Shown: positions 38,281 to 46,574, counted from the stretch's first letter. The stretch is 64,000 nucleotides of DNA from Ideonella_A sp963843805 (GCA_963843805.1 CAWJLY010000001.1:1054001-1118000); one strand, 5' to 3'. A program made the numbers and translations. The notes: a model not told the origin generated them from the sequence alone.

Positions 38281-38693
38281 TCGGCTTGGACACCAACGTT
38301 CTCGCCCGCTACTACATCAACGACAATGCAGACGCCGAAGCGCAGCGCCAACGCTTGGCAGCCCGTCGCCTCATCGAGTCCGCTCAGCCGCTGATGGTAA
38401 GCAAGTCGGTGGTGCTTGAGTTTGAATGGGTCATGCGAGGCTACTACGGCTTCGACCACGCCCAGGTGGCGTCCGTCATTCAGCACCTGCTTGAGCAGGC
38501 GCACATCACCGTCGAAGACCGGGTTGCCGTCGCGCAAGCGCTCTCCAACGTTGAGGCGGGCATCGATTTTGCTGACGCGTTGCATCACGCGAGCTACAAG
38601 TCTTGCGACAGTGTCGCAACATTTGATGATCGCAAGTTCGCCCGGCGAGCCAAGAAACTGGGCCTGGCACCGGCCGTGATGGTCCTGGCTTAG
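38277..38693 (+). CDS. vapC: PIN-domain toxin (VapC)
   Basis: The 138-residue protein has the PIN-domain acidic residues: D in MIGLDTNVLARYY, E in VLEFEWVMRG, D in GIDFADALHHA and D in VATFDDRKFARRA. VapC toxins are Mg2+-dependent ribonucleases that cut tRNA or rRNA. The GLDTNVLARYY start and RGYYGF segment are typical of chromosomal VapC in betaproteobacteria. It ends 50 bp before a region of gene fragments, fitting an accessory segment. Confidence 0.9.
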   Translation: MIGLDTNVLARYYINDNADAEAQRQRLAARRLIESAQPLMVSKSVVLEFEWVMRGYYGFDHAQVASVIQHLLEQAHITVEDRVAVAQALSNVEAGIDFADALHHASYKSCDSVATFDDRKFARRAKKLGLAPAVMVLA

Positions 38694-38744
38694 TTAGCGG
38701 TCTGTCTGAACACGCATGCGAGTTCTCACGCCTGGGCTTTGAGG

Positions 38745-39014
38745 GCCGGGCTGCGCCCATCAGCAGGTAGATCAGAGGGCTCTGGAACTGCGCCAGTACA
38801 CGCCGCCAGGCCGCGGCGCCGCACGCAGTTCACTGGGCCCGTCGCGCGCCAACCGGCGCGCGGCTTCCTGCGCGCTCAAGCTGGTCTCGACATCCACCGC
38901 CAGTGCCGCCGCCACCGCGTCGGCGTCCATGATCGATGCGTCGCCGCTGTCGCCGGAACTGCCGGCAGCGAGCACACGGATCTCGGTTCGCGATCTCATC
39001 GACAGCGGCCTCAT
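38745..39014 (-). pseudogene. N-terminal fragment of a P-type cation-transporting ATPase
   Basis: On the minus strand DAVAAALAVDVETSLSAQEA and ARRLARDGPSELRAAPRP are the N-terminal cation-ATPase domain. In the next frame RRVLAQFQSPLIYLL, the start of the first membrane helix, continues it after a one-base shift near 38790. Similarity stops at about 38750, and no other ATPase part (phosphorylation DKTGT, hinge) exists in the window. The gene therefore lost nearly all its length, probably in the rearrangement that also left the neighbouring IS66 copy. Confidence 0.65.
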
Positions 39015-39339
39015 TCTGCCCAGCGCCAGTTCAGGACCTCCGGCATGGGGTCACCGTGCTCGCAAATTCAAAGCACGAAGGCGACGGCGTGAAAGAGGCT
39101 TGTGTTCCGAGTGTGTTGCTGCGCTCGATGCCGGTCTGTGGTATCCGTCTGGCCGTGGCATCTTGATGTGAGCAGCCGCCCGGTCGAGCATCGCGGCCAT
39201 GGCGATCATGGCGGACGTGGCGGGCGCAATGGCGGTGGTGGTTGTCGCTCATTGCCTGAGCGTCGGCGGCATGATCGTCGCGACGGTCGGCTGGATGGTC
39301 GCCTTGACGCGTCGGGCCGTGTCGACGCGATCACGTCGC

Positions 39340-40962
39340 TCAATCCGCTGGCTGCCACCGGTGCGGCAGCAACTCCTCGATCCGGCTGTTCAGTTGCGTC
39401 GGCAGCCTGGTGAGAACGTCCTTCAAGTAAGCCCACGGTTCGTGACCATTGAGCTTGGCCGACTGCAGCAGGCTCATCACCACCGCGGCCCGCTCGCCGG
39501 CCAACTGGCTACCGATGAACAGCCAATTGCGTCTCCCGAGGGCCCACGGGCGGATTCGATTCTCGACATGGTTGTTGTCGATCGGTACATCGCCGTCGAG
39601 CAGGAATCGCCCGAGCCCGACCCAGTGGTTCAAGCTGTAGTCGATCGCCTTGGCGATGGCGCCGCCGTCGGGCACGCGGGTTCGTTCGAGCTGCAGCCAC
39701 ACATGGAGCTCATCCCACAGCGGACGCGATCGTTCGTGCCGCATCTGCAGACGCTGCTCGCCGGTCAACGTCTTCGCGTCGGCCTCGATCCGGTACAGCC
39801 GGGCGATGCGCTGGATCGCCTGGCCTGCCACCACACTGGCGTTGGCCTTGACCAGTTCGTCGAACTTCCGCCTCGCGTGAGCCAGGCAATAAGCAGTGTT
39901 GCGTCCGTCCAGCGACAGCGCGGCGTCGTAGCCACTGTATGCATCGACCACCAACGTGCCGGTCCAGTCCTTCAGGAACCGGGTCGGATACTGGCCGCCG
40001 CGACCAGGGCAGAAGTCGAACACCACACCCGGCTCGGCATCGAAGACCCCTCGCGCATAGGCCCACATGTAGGCCTTCTTGGTCTTGCCCCCGCCGGGGT
40101 CGAGCATCCCGATCGGCGTCTCATCGGCATGCACCACCCGCGAGCCCAGAACGAACGCCCGGTGCACGTCGAACAGCGGCGTCAACTGGACGCCGGTCTG
40201 TCCGCCCCAGGCCGCCAGCGTCGAGCGCGGCGTGTGCACACCCGAGCGGGCATTGGCCTGCTCCTGCCGGTAATACGGAATGTGATCGACGAAGCGGCAG
40301 ACCGCCGTGTGCGCCTGCAGGCCCGGCGTGGGCAGCGCGTTGTCGAAGACCTGCGGCGCGGCCGGCTCCTGCACCAGCAGCTGGCAGCACTTGCAGGCCC
40401 ACTTGCCGCGGATCTGCCGCTGCACGACGAACTGCGCCGGCACGATGTCCAGCCGCTCGCTGATGTCCTCGCCCACGCGCACCATCGGCTGGCCGCACTC
40501 GGGCATCGGGCAATGGGTGTCTTCGGGCTCGATGCGCTGGTCCACGCGCGGCAGGTGGGCCGGCAGTGGCTCGCGCTTGGGCTTGCGGCGCTGCTGCTTG
40601 TCGGATCCACCAGCGTCTGGGGTGTCAGCCTTGCCGGCCCCCAGAGCCGCGAGCTGGGCCTCCAGGCTCGCCTGGTCGGCGGCGAGCGTCTCTTCGAAGA
40701 TCTCGCGCTGCTCGGCGTTCATCGCTTCGGTCTTGGCGCCGAACTTCCAGGCCTTCAGCCGCGCGAGCTGGAAGGTGATGCTCTCGATCTTCGCGTCGCG
40801 CCACTTGATGGCCTGCGCCTGCGAGTCGATGCGTTTGTCTTGCTCTCCGATGTGCCGGCTCTGTTCGCCGATGTGGGCCAGCATCTGCGTGGCCAGCGCC
40901 GCCAGATCATCGGCACTCAGCGCCGCGAAGTCCTGGGGTTTGATGGCATGCAGATCGAGCAT
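39340..40962 (-). CDS. tnpC: IS66 transposase TnpC
   Basis: The 540-residue protein is a full-length IS66 DDE transposase. It has an N-terminal coiled coil (about 25-60), a zinc-binding segment (HCPMPECGQPM, WACKCCQLL), the catalytic Asp in VVHADETPIGML, the second Asp in VVDAYSGYDA and the Glu in NNHVENRIRPWALGRRNWLF, and the short C-terminal IS66 domain ending HRWQPAD. The frame is intact, so the protein could still be made, although the element lacks an end. Confidence 0.95.
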   Translation of the reverse strand: MLDLHAIKPQDFAALSADDLAALATQMLAHIGEQSRHIGEQDKRIDSQAQAIKWRDAKIESITFQLARLKAWKFGAKTEAMNAEQREIFEETLAADQASLEAQLAALGAGKADTPDAGGSDKQQRRKPKREPLPAHLPRVDQRIEPEDTHCPMPECGQPMVRVGEDISERLDIVPAQFVVQRQIRGKWACKCCQLLVQEPAAPQVFDNALPTPGLQAHTAVCRFVDHIPYYRQEQANARSGVHTPRSTLAAWGGQTGVQLTPLFDVHRAFVLGSRVVHADETPIGMLDPGGGKTKKAYMWAYARGVFDAEPGVVFDFCPGRGGQYPTRFLKDWTGTLVVDAYSGYDAALSLDGRNTAYCLAHARRKFDELVKANASVVAGQAIQRIARLYRIEADAKTLTGEQRLQMRHERSRPLWDELHVWLQLERTRVPDGGAIAKAIDYSLNHWVGLGRFLLDGDVPIDNNHVENRIRPWALGRRNWLFIGSQLAGERAAVVMSLLQSAKLNGHEPWAYLKDVLTRLPTQLNSRIEELLPHRWQPAD

Positions 40963-41041
40963 GCGCCATTGTCCGAGCCCGGGTGTCGACGCGACATCGG
41001 GTCTTCCTCCGATTGCCTTCGGGCCGCCGTTCCAGCCCCTC

Positions 41042-41383
41042 TCACACGCGCGTGATCATCCGCAGTTGCTCGAGCCGCTGCCACGGCAATCCGAGCACCA
41101 GCGCATTGAATTGTTCGCTGCTCAACGTGAGCTGCGCGGTGCCAGCGGCGCTCCCGCGCGGCCACTCAAAGCTGCCCTTGTTCAGGCGCCGCGCCGCGCA
41201 CCAGACGCCGAACCCATCGTGCACCAGCAGCTTGATGCGGGTCGATCGCGCATTGGCGAAGAGGTAGCCGTGGTGGGCCTGCGCGGCACCGAACACCTGC
41301 ACCACGCTGGCCAGCAGTCGGTCGGCGCCGGCGCGCATATCAATCGGCTCGACAGCCAGCCACACGGCGTCGATCCTGATCAC
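41042..41383 (-). CDS. tnpB: IS66 accessory protein TnpB (Orf2)
   Basis: The 113-residue product begins MIRIDAVWLAVEPIDMRAGA, then has HHGYLFANARSTRIKLLVHDGFGVW and ARRLNKGSFEWPR, the standard IS66 Orf2 family text. Its start is a GTG at 41383 that overlaps the tnpA stop (GTGA). TnpB is needed for IS66 transposition, but its biochemical role is unclear. It lies 79 bp upstream of tnpC. Confidence 0.92.
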   Translation of the reverse strand: MIRIDAVWLAVEPIDMRAGADRLLASVVQVFGAAQAHHGYLFANARSTRIKLLVHDGFGVWCAARRLNKGSFEWPRGSAAGTAQLTLSSEQFNALVLGLPWQRLEQLRMITRV

Positions 41384-41478
41384 CGCAGCAGCTCACGCAT
41401 CCAGGCGGCGCACGTCGGCGCGGCCGAGCTCGGCCAGCTGACATTGATGGTCATCGCACCGCGGCGCAGTTCGATGGG
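41380..41478 (-). pseudogene. tnpA: IS66 tnpA, 3' fragment only
   Basis: The frame ending in TGA at 41380-41382 reads PIELRRGAMTINVSW followed by CAAWMRELLR, the C-terminal text of IS66 TnpA. Upstream of about 41478 the family resemblance ends and no start codon with a proper N-terminal helix-turn-helix is present. A normal TnpA is about 100-130 residues, so roughly three quarters of the gene are lost. Confidence 0.7.
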
Positions 41479-41644
41479 CGTGCGTCGAGTCGGCGTGACG
41501 GTGGCAGCCAGCGAGTTGCAGCGGCGCGGACTGATCAGCTATCGCCGCGGTGCGATGTCGGTGGTGGATCGTGAGGGCCTGGAAAACGCCGCCTGCAGTT
41601 GTTATGCCGCCGATCAGGCTGTGTATGACCGGCATCTAGGATGA
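41474..41644 (+). pseudogene. 3' fragment of a Crp/Fnr-family regulator gene
   Basis: The plus strand reads MGVRRVGVTVAASELQRRGL, then ISYRRGAMSVVDREGLENAA and CSCYAADQAVYDRHLG, followed by a stop. This is the C-terminal helix-turn-helix and tail of Crp/Fnr regulators (GVRR..VT..ASELQRRGLI..RG.M.V.DREGLE..AC.CY). The cyclic-nucleotide-like N-terminal domain (about 170 residues) is absent; the sequence abuts the truncated IS66 end. The 263 bp after it show no gene before the cupin gene. Confidence 0.75.
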
Positions 41645-41907
41645 ACCTCGCATGCGTGCCATCCACGAACCGTTGACGATGGTGCAGCGTTGGTGCCAGG
41701 TCTGTGCTCTGTCGTTTTGTGATTCCAGCGCCGCGACCCTGCGTCAGTGCAAAACCAGCCAAAGGCGGCAGGCCTTCCGCCGCACCCAGCACCCGCACGT
41801 CCGCTCCAAGCAATTTGATGGATTGTTCAGCCGAATTGACTTGTGGGCAACAGCCACCGTGGCTAGAGTTCACCGATCATTCGAGCAAAGATCGGAGATC
41901 AAGCCCC

Positions 41908-42498
41908 ATGTCACAGGTCGAAACCCAGAAAACCAGTGTAGCCAGATCCATCAACCGGATGAAAGAGATCCTTGCGGAGCATGGGCTGCAGCGGGAGAGT
42001 CTCAGGCAGGTTCTCGGCTGCGTGGAGGAGCTCGCATCGCACAAGGAGTGGTGGACGCAGCCGCGCTACGCACCGCCCGGTGAAGGCGAAAACCAGGCGC
42101 GCTACCTGATCAGCGAAGACGCAGACCGCGGTTACGCGCTCTATCTCAACGTGATGCTGCCAGGCAAGAAGATCGTGCCGCACAACCACACGACCTGGGC
42201 CTGCATCGCCGCCGTCGAGGGAATCGAACACAACTACGTCTATGACCGTGTGGATGACGACTCGGTGCCGGGCCACGGTCAGGTCAAGGAAGCAAAGCGG
42301 GTCATCGTTGAACCGGGCAGCGGCATCGCACTGATGCCCGACGACATCCACGCCGTTCAGATCCAGGGCAACATCCCCATCAGGCATCTGCACATGTATG
42401 GTCGGGCGCTCGAGACGCTCGACGAACGCGTCGCTTACGACACCGACGCAGGAACCTACAGGATCATGCCGCTCGGCGTTGAATCACGCCGCGTTTGA
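41908..42498 (+). CDS. Cysteine dioxygenase-like cupin protein
   Basis: The ATG at 41908 follows CGGAGATCAAGCCCC and gives 196 residues. PHNHTTWACIAAVEGIEHNY is the iron-binding H-x-H cupin motif of the CDO_I superfamily; a further conserved His lies in PDDIHAVQ and another in IRHLHMYG. Such enzymes oxidise cysteine or 3-mercaptopropionate to the sulfinate using non-haem Fe(II). A multi-domain rhodanese gene follows on the same strand, an association that supports a role in sulfur compound breakdown. Intact frame. Confidence 0.85.
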   Translation: MSQVETQKTSVARSINRMKEILAEHGLQRESLRQVLGCVEELASHKEWWTQPRYAPPGEGENQARYLISEDADRGYALYLNVMLPGKKIVPHNHTTWACIAAVEGIEHNYVYDRVDDDSVPGHGQVKEAKRVIVEPGSGIALMPDDIHAVQIQGNIPIRHLHMYGRALETLDERVAYDTDAGTYRIMPLGVESRRV

Positions 42499-42500
42499 GG

Positions 42501-42647
42501 ATGAGCAGCAGACCAGACAAACCGTCGACCCGGCTGCTCCACGCCGGGCGCGTGACGCGCGGGTGGGTCAACAAGTCCGCCACACGGGCCAGCACCGTCG
42601 TGTTCGAAAGCGTCGCACAGTGGGATCCGCAAGCCCCTTCCACCTGA
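42501..42647 (+). pseudogene. 5' fragment of a Cys/Met-metabolism PLP lyase gene
   Basis: An ATG directly after the cupin stop opens 48 codons reading KPSTRLLHAGRVTRGWVN and RASTVVFESVAQW. This is the N-terminus of cystathionine beta-lyase-type PLP enzymes (STRLLHAGR, VNxxVxRASTVVFxSVA). It then runs into a stop after DPQAPST. No lysine or PLP-binding part exists in the window, so only about a tenth of the gene remains, pinned between the cupin and rhodanese genes. It could now act as a short spacer peptide, but remnant is the simpler view. Confidence 0.65.
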
Positions 42648-42656
42648 TGCCAGACC

Positions 42657-44279
42657 ATGAGTTCACGCCCCTCTTCCGCTGTTGCGAGCGTTGATGCTGC
42701 GGTCTTGAAAGGCTGGCTGCACGACGGCGGCGAAATCGCACTGCTCGACGTGCGCGAGCACGGTCAATTCGGCGAATCTCACCTCTTCTACGCCGTGTCC
42801 CTGCCCTACAGCCGGCTCGAGATCGATGTGCGCCGGCTGGTGCCGCGCCTCGCCACCCGCGTGGTTGTGCATGACGAGGGCGGCGACGCCGGCGACATCG
42901 CGTCGCGTGCCGCAGCCCACCTGCTGGCGCTGGGTTATGAAGCGGTGCATGTGCTGCAAGGTGGCATCGCGGCCTGGCGCGCGGCCGGTTTCGCCTGCTT
43001 TTCCGGGGTCAACGTGCCGAGCAAGACTTTCGGCGAACTCGCAGAGATCGCTTTCCACACACCGCGCATCGGTGCACGCGAGCTGGCCGATCGGGTCGCG
43101 CGCGGCGACGACCTGATCATTCTCGACGGACGTCCGCTGACCGAGTTCAGCAAGATGAATATTCCCGGCGGCATCTGCTGCCCGAATGGCGAACTCGCGT
43201 TGCGCGCCGAGGCGCTCGCACCCGATCCGGCGACGACGATCGTGATCAATTGCGCCGGTCGTACCCGCAGCATCATCGGCGCTCAGACCTTGATCAACAT
43301 GGGCGTGCCAAACACCGTGCTGGCACTCGAGAACGGGACCCAAGGCTGGTTCCTCGAAGGTCTGCCACTGGAGCATGGTGCATCGCGTCGCCATTCCGAT
43401 GAACCCGATTCGGCCCGCTTGACGCGACAACGCGCCAACGCGCTTGCGCTGGCAGATCGATTCGGCGTCAGGTCGATCGACGCCGCGCAACTGGGTGCGT
43501 GGCTCGGCGACAGCGGCCGAACCACGGTGCTCTGCGATGTGCGGACGGCCGAGGAGTTTGCACGCGGAACGTTGCCACATGCGCAGCACACGCCCGGCGG
43601 GCAATTGCTGCAGGCGACAGATCAATATGTGGGCGTGCGCAAGGCGCGGCTGGTTCTGTTCGATGGCGAGATGGTGCGCGCGCCGGCCATCGCGAGCTGG
43701 CTCGTTCAGATGGGTTGGGACGCCAGCGTACTGCGAGTCGGCCCGGCTGCGCTGGAGCGCATGGCACCGCGCCCCGACGACCGGGTACAAGCGTCGGTAC
43801 CCCTCACCGATCCGGTGGTCGTTGCCGCAGATCTGCCCACGGCGATCGGCATGGGCGCGCGTCTGATCGACGTTCGAGCCAGTAGCAAATTCAGGTCGGG
43901 ACATCTCGACGGCGCGGTCTGGGCGATTCGTCCTCGACTTGGCGACGCTCAGGTCGCAGCGGGCGATCGCGTCGTTCTCATCGCGGATGACGCAGGCGTG
44001 GCTGCGCTGGCAGCCAGGGAACTCCGCGCATTGGTGGGCACCGACCTGTCAGTGTCGGTCAATCTGGACGGACCGACTGCCTGGTCGCGTGTGGGTCTGC
44101 GAGTGCTCGGCACCCCGGACATGCCCAGCGACCGTGACTGCATCGACTACCTCTTTTTTGTGCATGACCGGCACGATGGAAACCGTGCGGCGGCCCTTCA
44201 ATACCTGGCTTGGGAGACCAATCTTGTCAAGCAGATCGACGCCATGGAACTGGCCGAGTTTCGCTTCGGGTCGCACTGA
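42657..44279 (+). CDS. Four-domain rhodanese-like sulfurtransferase
   Basis: The 540-residue protein holds four rhodanese folds in tandem (about 8-112, 132-240, 268-365 and 385-480), each with the DVR/DGR signature (LLDVREHGQF, ILDGRPLTEF, LCDVRTAEEF, LIDVRASSKF). Only domain 2 has an active-site Cys, in INCAGRTRSI; the equivalent loops of domains 1, 3 and 4 read VHDEGG, LFDGEM and IADDAG. A C-terminal region (about 480-540) follows. No signal peptide. It sits downstream of the cupin dioxygenase gene and probably handles the sulfane sulfur or sulfite produced in that pathway. Confidence 0.88.
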   Translation: MSSRPSSAVASVDAAVLKGWLHDGGEIALLDVREHGQFGESHLFYAVSLPYSRLEIDVRRLVPRLATRVVVHDEGGDAGDIASRAAAHLLALGYEAVHVLQGGIAAWRAAGFACFSGVNVPSKTFGELAEIAFHTPRIGARELADRVARGDDLIILDGRPLTEFSKMNIPGGICCPNGELALRAEALAPDPATTIVINCAGRTRSIIGAQTLINMGVPNTVLALENGTQGWFLEGLPLEHGASRRHSDEPDSARLTRQRANALALADRFGVRSIDAAQLGAWLGDSGRTTVLCDVRTAEEFARGTLPHAQHTPGGQLLQATDQYVGVRKARLVLFDGEMVRAPAIASWLVQMGWDASVLRVGPAALERMAPRPDDRVQASVPLTDPVVVAADLPTAIGMGARLIDVRASSKFRSGHLDGAVWAIRPRLGDAQVAAGDRVVLIADDAGVAALAARELRALVGTDLSVSVNLDGPTAWSRVGLRVLGTPDMPSDRDCIDYLFFVHDRHDGNRAAALQYLAWETNLVKQIDAMELAEFRFGSH

Positions 44280-44378
44280 AACTTGACATGCTGACGATAT
44301 CGAGCAGCGATGACGGTTCACTTCGATGCTGACCCGGGCCCTTCATTTTTTCACTCCGACCACGTGACGGATTGATGC

Positions 44379-44809
44379 ATGAACCGTATCGACCAAGCCC
44401 GCCGGATCGTGGCGTGTGCGCAATGCTCGCCAGCGGTTTGGTGGCCTTCAACGACGCCGCGGCGACCCCGCGTCTGCGCTGTGAGCTCGACCAAGGCGGC
44501 CAACTCTGGCAATTCGAGTTCGCGCCAACGCAGGATCCGTACACACCACGCCCGATCGACATTGGCCGACACTTCCGCTTCAAGGCCGTCCTGATCGGCA
44601 ACGACGCAATGGTCGACTACATCAAGCTCTACGTCTACTTTCAAACTGCGCGCCAGCCGGTGCTGCTACAGCAGCTGACCTACCAGGCCCCGCAGATGCA
44701 GACCGAAGAGGCTGGACCACATGCACTGACCGGAACCGTTGACGTCTATTCACCCTATCTCGGGCGCCAGTTGCGCTTCGGCTGTGCGCTGCGCGAGGTG
44801 CTGCCGTGA
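44379..44809 (+). CDS. Exported protein of unknown function next to a CapA-like gene
   Basis: Two frames combine into one sensible protein: MNRIDQARRIVA, then after one missing base near 44420 VCAMLASGLVAFNDAAA, which together look like a signal peptide. The mature part of about 110 residues (RCELDQGGQLWQFEF, YIKLYVYFQTARQPVLLQQL, DVYSPYLGRQLRF) is beta-rich with no motif I recognise. If no base is missing, the same frame starts at 44375 with a poorer N-terminus. The stop overlaps the next gene's GTG, so the two are coupled, suggesting a shared envelope or polymer-related role. Confidence 0.55.
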
Positions 44810-45801
44810 AGGGTCTATCCGGGTGTGACTGGCTTGTCATGGTTGTGATCCTGGCAGCGATAACCGGGAGCGCTTCGGCACAGAATGCAGAGCCGCCTCG
44901 CGTTTCGATGATCTTCGTTGGCGACCTCATGCTCGACGACACCCCCGGACGGGTCATCCGTCGAGGGCGCGACCCGCTGGCACCATTTGCCGCGGAGCTC
45001 GCGAATGCCGACATCCGCATCGGCAATCTCGAATGCGTCGTCGCGACGATCGGCAGCGCCGAGCCCGACAAACCCTATACCTTTCGTGCCAATCCCCGTG
45101 TGCTGAAGGTACTCAAACACCGATTCGACGCGCTCAGTCTGGCCAACAACCACTCAGGCGATTTCGGACCGGCGGCATTCGCGCAGATGTTGCGATTGCT
45201 GGATCGCAGCGGCATCGCCTATTTCGGCGGCGGCCTCGATCTGACCAGCGCACATACCCCGCTGATTGTCGAGCGGCGTGGGCTGAGGATTGCATTGCTG
45301 GGCTACAACGAGTTTTTTCCGCGCCACTTCGAGGCCGATGCCGACAAGCCGGGCGTCGCCTGGAGTGAAGACGAGCAGGTGCGACTGGACATCGCACGCG
45401 CTCGCCGCGCGCACCAAGCCGACGTGGTGATTCCCTTCATGCACTGGGGTTGGGAGGACGAGCCGTTGGCAAGCGCACGCCAGCGCCAGCTTGCGAAGTT
45501 GATGATCGACGCCGGCGCCGACGCGGTGATCGGCAGCCACCCGCATGTGACACAGGACATCGAGTTCCACCGTGGCAAACCGATTGTCTACAGCCTCGGC
45601 AATTTCGTGTTCGACGGCTTCAAAGGCAAAGCAAACAATACCGGTTGGTTGTTGCGGCTCGAACTCGACCGTGACGGCGTGGCTGCCTGGCGAACCGTGG
45701 TCGCGCGACTCGATCACGAAGGCACGCCGCACCCGGATCGCAGTTCGCCTGGAGAATGCTGGACGCGCGGCATGGTGCGACAGAGCGTGTGTGCCAGATG
45801 A
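44806..45801 (+). CDS. CapA/PgsA-type metallophosphatase-fold exported protein
   Basis: The GTG at 44806 overlaps the upstream stop. The 331-residue protein has a signal peptide (about 1-26, ending SASAQ) and CapA-family motifs: FVGDLMLDDTPGR, RIGNLECVV, SLANNHSGDFG, MHWGWEDEP, GSHPHVTQ and YSLGNFVFDGF. These are the metal-binding residues of a calcineurin-like fold. In Bacillus, PgsA/CapA takes part in poly-gamma-glutamate export; in proteobacteria the role is mostly unknown. No PgsB/C genes are here. Intact frame. Confidence 0.85.
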   Translation: MKGLSGCDWLVMVVILAAITGSASAQNAEPPRVSMIFVGDLMLDDTPGRVIRRGRDPLAPFAAELANADIRIGNLECVVATIGSAEPDKPYTFRANPRVLKVLKHRFDALSLANNHSGDFGPAAFAQMLRLLDRSGIAYFGGGLDLTSAHTPLIVERRGLRIALLGYNEFFPRHFEADADKPGVAWSEDEQVRLDIARARRAHQADVVIPFMHWGWEDEPLASARQRQLAKLMIDAGADAVIGSHPHVTQDIEFHRGKPIVYSLGNFVFDGFKGKANNTGWLLRLELDRDGVAAWRTVVARLDHEGTPHPDRSSPGECWTRGMVRQSVCAR

Positions 45802-45970
45802 CCGCCAGTGCCGACGGATAAAAGACACTCAGCCGTCATCCTTGTCGCTTTGCCTCAACGCGCAAGACAGAGCGCAGGCCGAAGCTGTCGGCAGCCGTGA
45901 TCCGATCGTCAGGCCATCAGCAAGGCTCGCTGACCAAGGATGGAGCTGCGCCAGCGATCGCCCCGCCACA

Positions 45971-45998
45971 AAGCAAAACGCCGACCATCGGGTCGGCG
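45971..45998 (-). terminator. Rho-independent terminator after the initiator tRNA gene
   Basis: On the minus strand CGCCGACC - CGAT - GGTCGGCG forms a perfect 8-bp stem (45979-45998) followed by TTTTGCTT (45971-45978). It lies about 40 bp past the tRNA 3' end and probably ends both the tRNA transcript and any read-through from the alpha operon. Confidence 0.85.
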
Positions 45999-46037
45999 TG
46001 TGCCAATTCTTAACTTATTGTTTTTGTTCGAGAATTT

Positions 46038-46114
<77 letters not shown>

Positions 46115-46126
46115 ACTGAGTCAGTG

Positions 46127-46132
46127 ACTATA
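46127..46132 (-). promoter_or_regulatory. Possible -10 element for the tRNA-fMet gene
   Basis: TATAGT on the minus strand lies 12 bp before the mature tRNA 5' end. No good -35 is at the right distance, so the tRNA may also be processed from rplQ read-through. Confidence 0.35.
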
Positions 46133-46178
46133 ACACATCTGGCGATCCACTAGGGATAAACCAGAAGGTCGTCGTCGA

Positions 46179-46574
46179 TTATTCAGTGTCACCGTCCGCA
46201 GCGACGGTTTCGACGTCGGGGCGATCGACCAGTTCGACGAAGGCCATCGGGGCGTTGTCGCCATGCCGGAAACCCATTTTCAGGATCCGCGTATAGCCAC
46301 CCGGACGCGCGTTGTAGCGCGGGCCGAGTTCATTGAACAGCTTGCTGACGACATCGCGGTCGCGCGTGCGATTGAACGCCAGGCGGCGGTTCGCCAGCGT
46401 GGCTTCCTTGGCCAACGTGATCAGCGGCTCGACGACGCGGCGCAGTTCCTTGGCCTTGGGGACGGTGGTCTTGATCGCCTCGTGGGTGATCAGCGAGTTG
46501 CACATGTTGCGCAGCATCGCTTGGCGATGCTCCGAGGTGCGGTTGAGTTTGCGAAGTCCGTGACGGTGGCGCAT
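46179..46574 (-). CDS. rplQ: 50S ribosomal protein L17
   Basis: The 131-residue protein starts MRHRHGLRKLNRTSEHRQAM, the invariant L17 N-terminus, and contains NRTRDRDVVSKLF and RPGGYTRILK. L17 sits at the exit-tunnel side of the large subunit. It is the last gene of the alpha operon, 180 bp after rpoA, and has an acidic C-terminal tail (VETVAADGDTE). Confidence 0.97.
   Translation of the reverse strand: MRHRHGLRKLNRTSEHRQAMLRNMCNSLITHEAIKTTVPKAKELRRVVEPLITLAKEATLANRRLAFNRTRDRDVVSKLFNELGPRYNARPGGYTRILKMGFRHGDNAPMAFVELVDRPDVETVAADGDTE

Larger units (their letters stand above)
39166..41478 (-). mobile_element. IS66-family insertion sequence, truncated at its tnpA end
   Basis: The element carries tnpC and tnpB complete and only the last 32 codons of tnpA. 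GTGAGCAGCCGCCCGG at 39166-39181 resembles an IS66 terminal repeat (GTAAGCG-type) and is my best guess for the left end. The other end is missing: tnpA text stops at about 41478, where a Crp/Fnr gene fragment begins on the plus strand. Without a right terminal repeat and tnpA, the copy should be immobile on its own. The 38694-39165 region outside it holds the ATPase fragment and otherwise nothing I can recognise. Confidence 0.75.

Noticed and set aside
39199..41055. A 618-codon frame antisense to the IS66 tnpC
   Set aside because: The opposite strand is an intact transposase with all catalytic residues; the antisense frame has no motif.
41535..41873. A 112-codon minus-strand frame between the Crp/Fnr fragment and the cupin gene
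   Set aside because: It is antisense to the regulator fragment in part and has no motif; treated as a shadow.
42657..44279. Thiosulfate sulfurtransferase of the two-domain SseA type
   Set aside because: There are four rhodanese folds, and the active Cys is in domain 2, not in the CRKGVTA loop of SseA.
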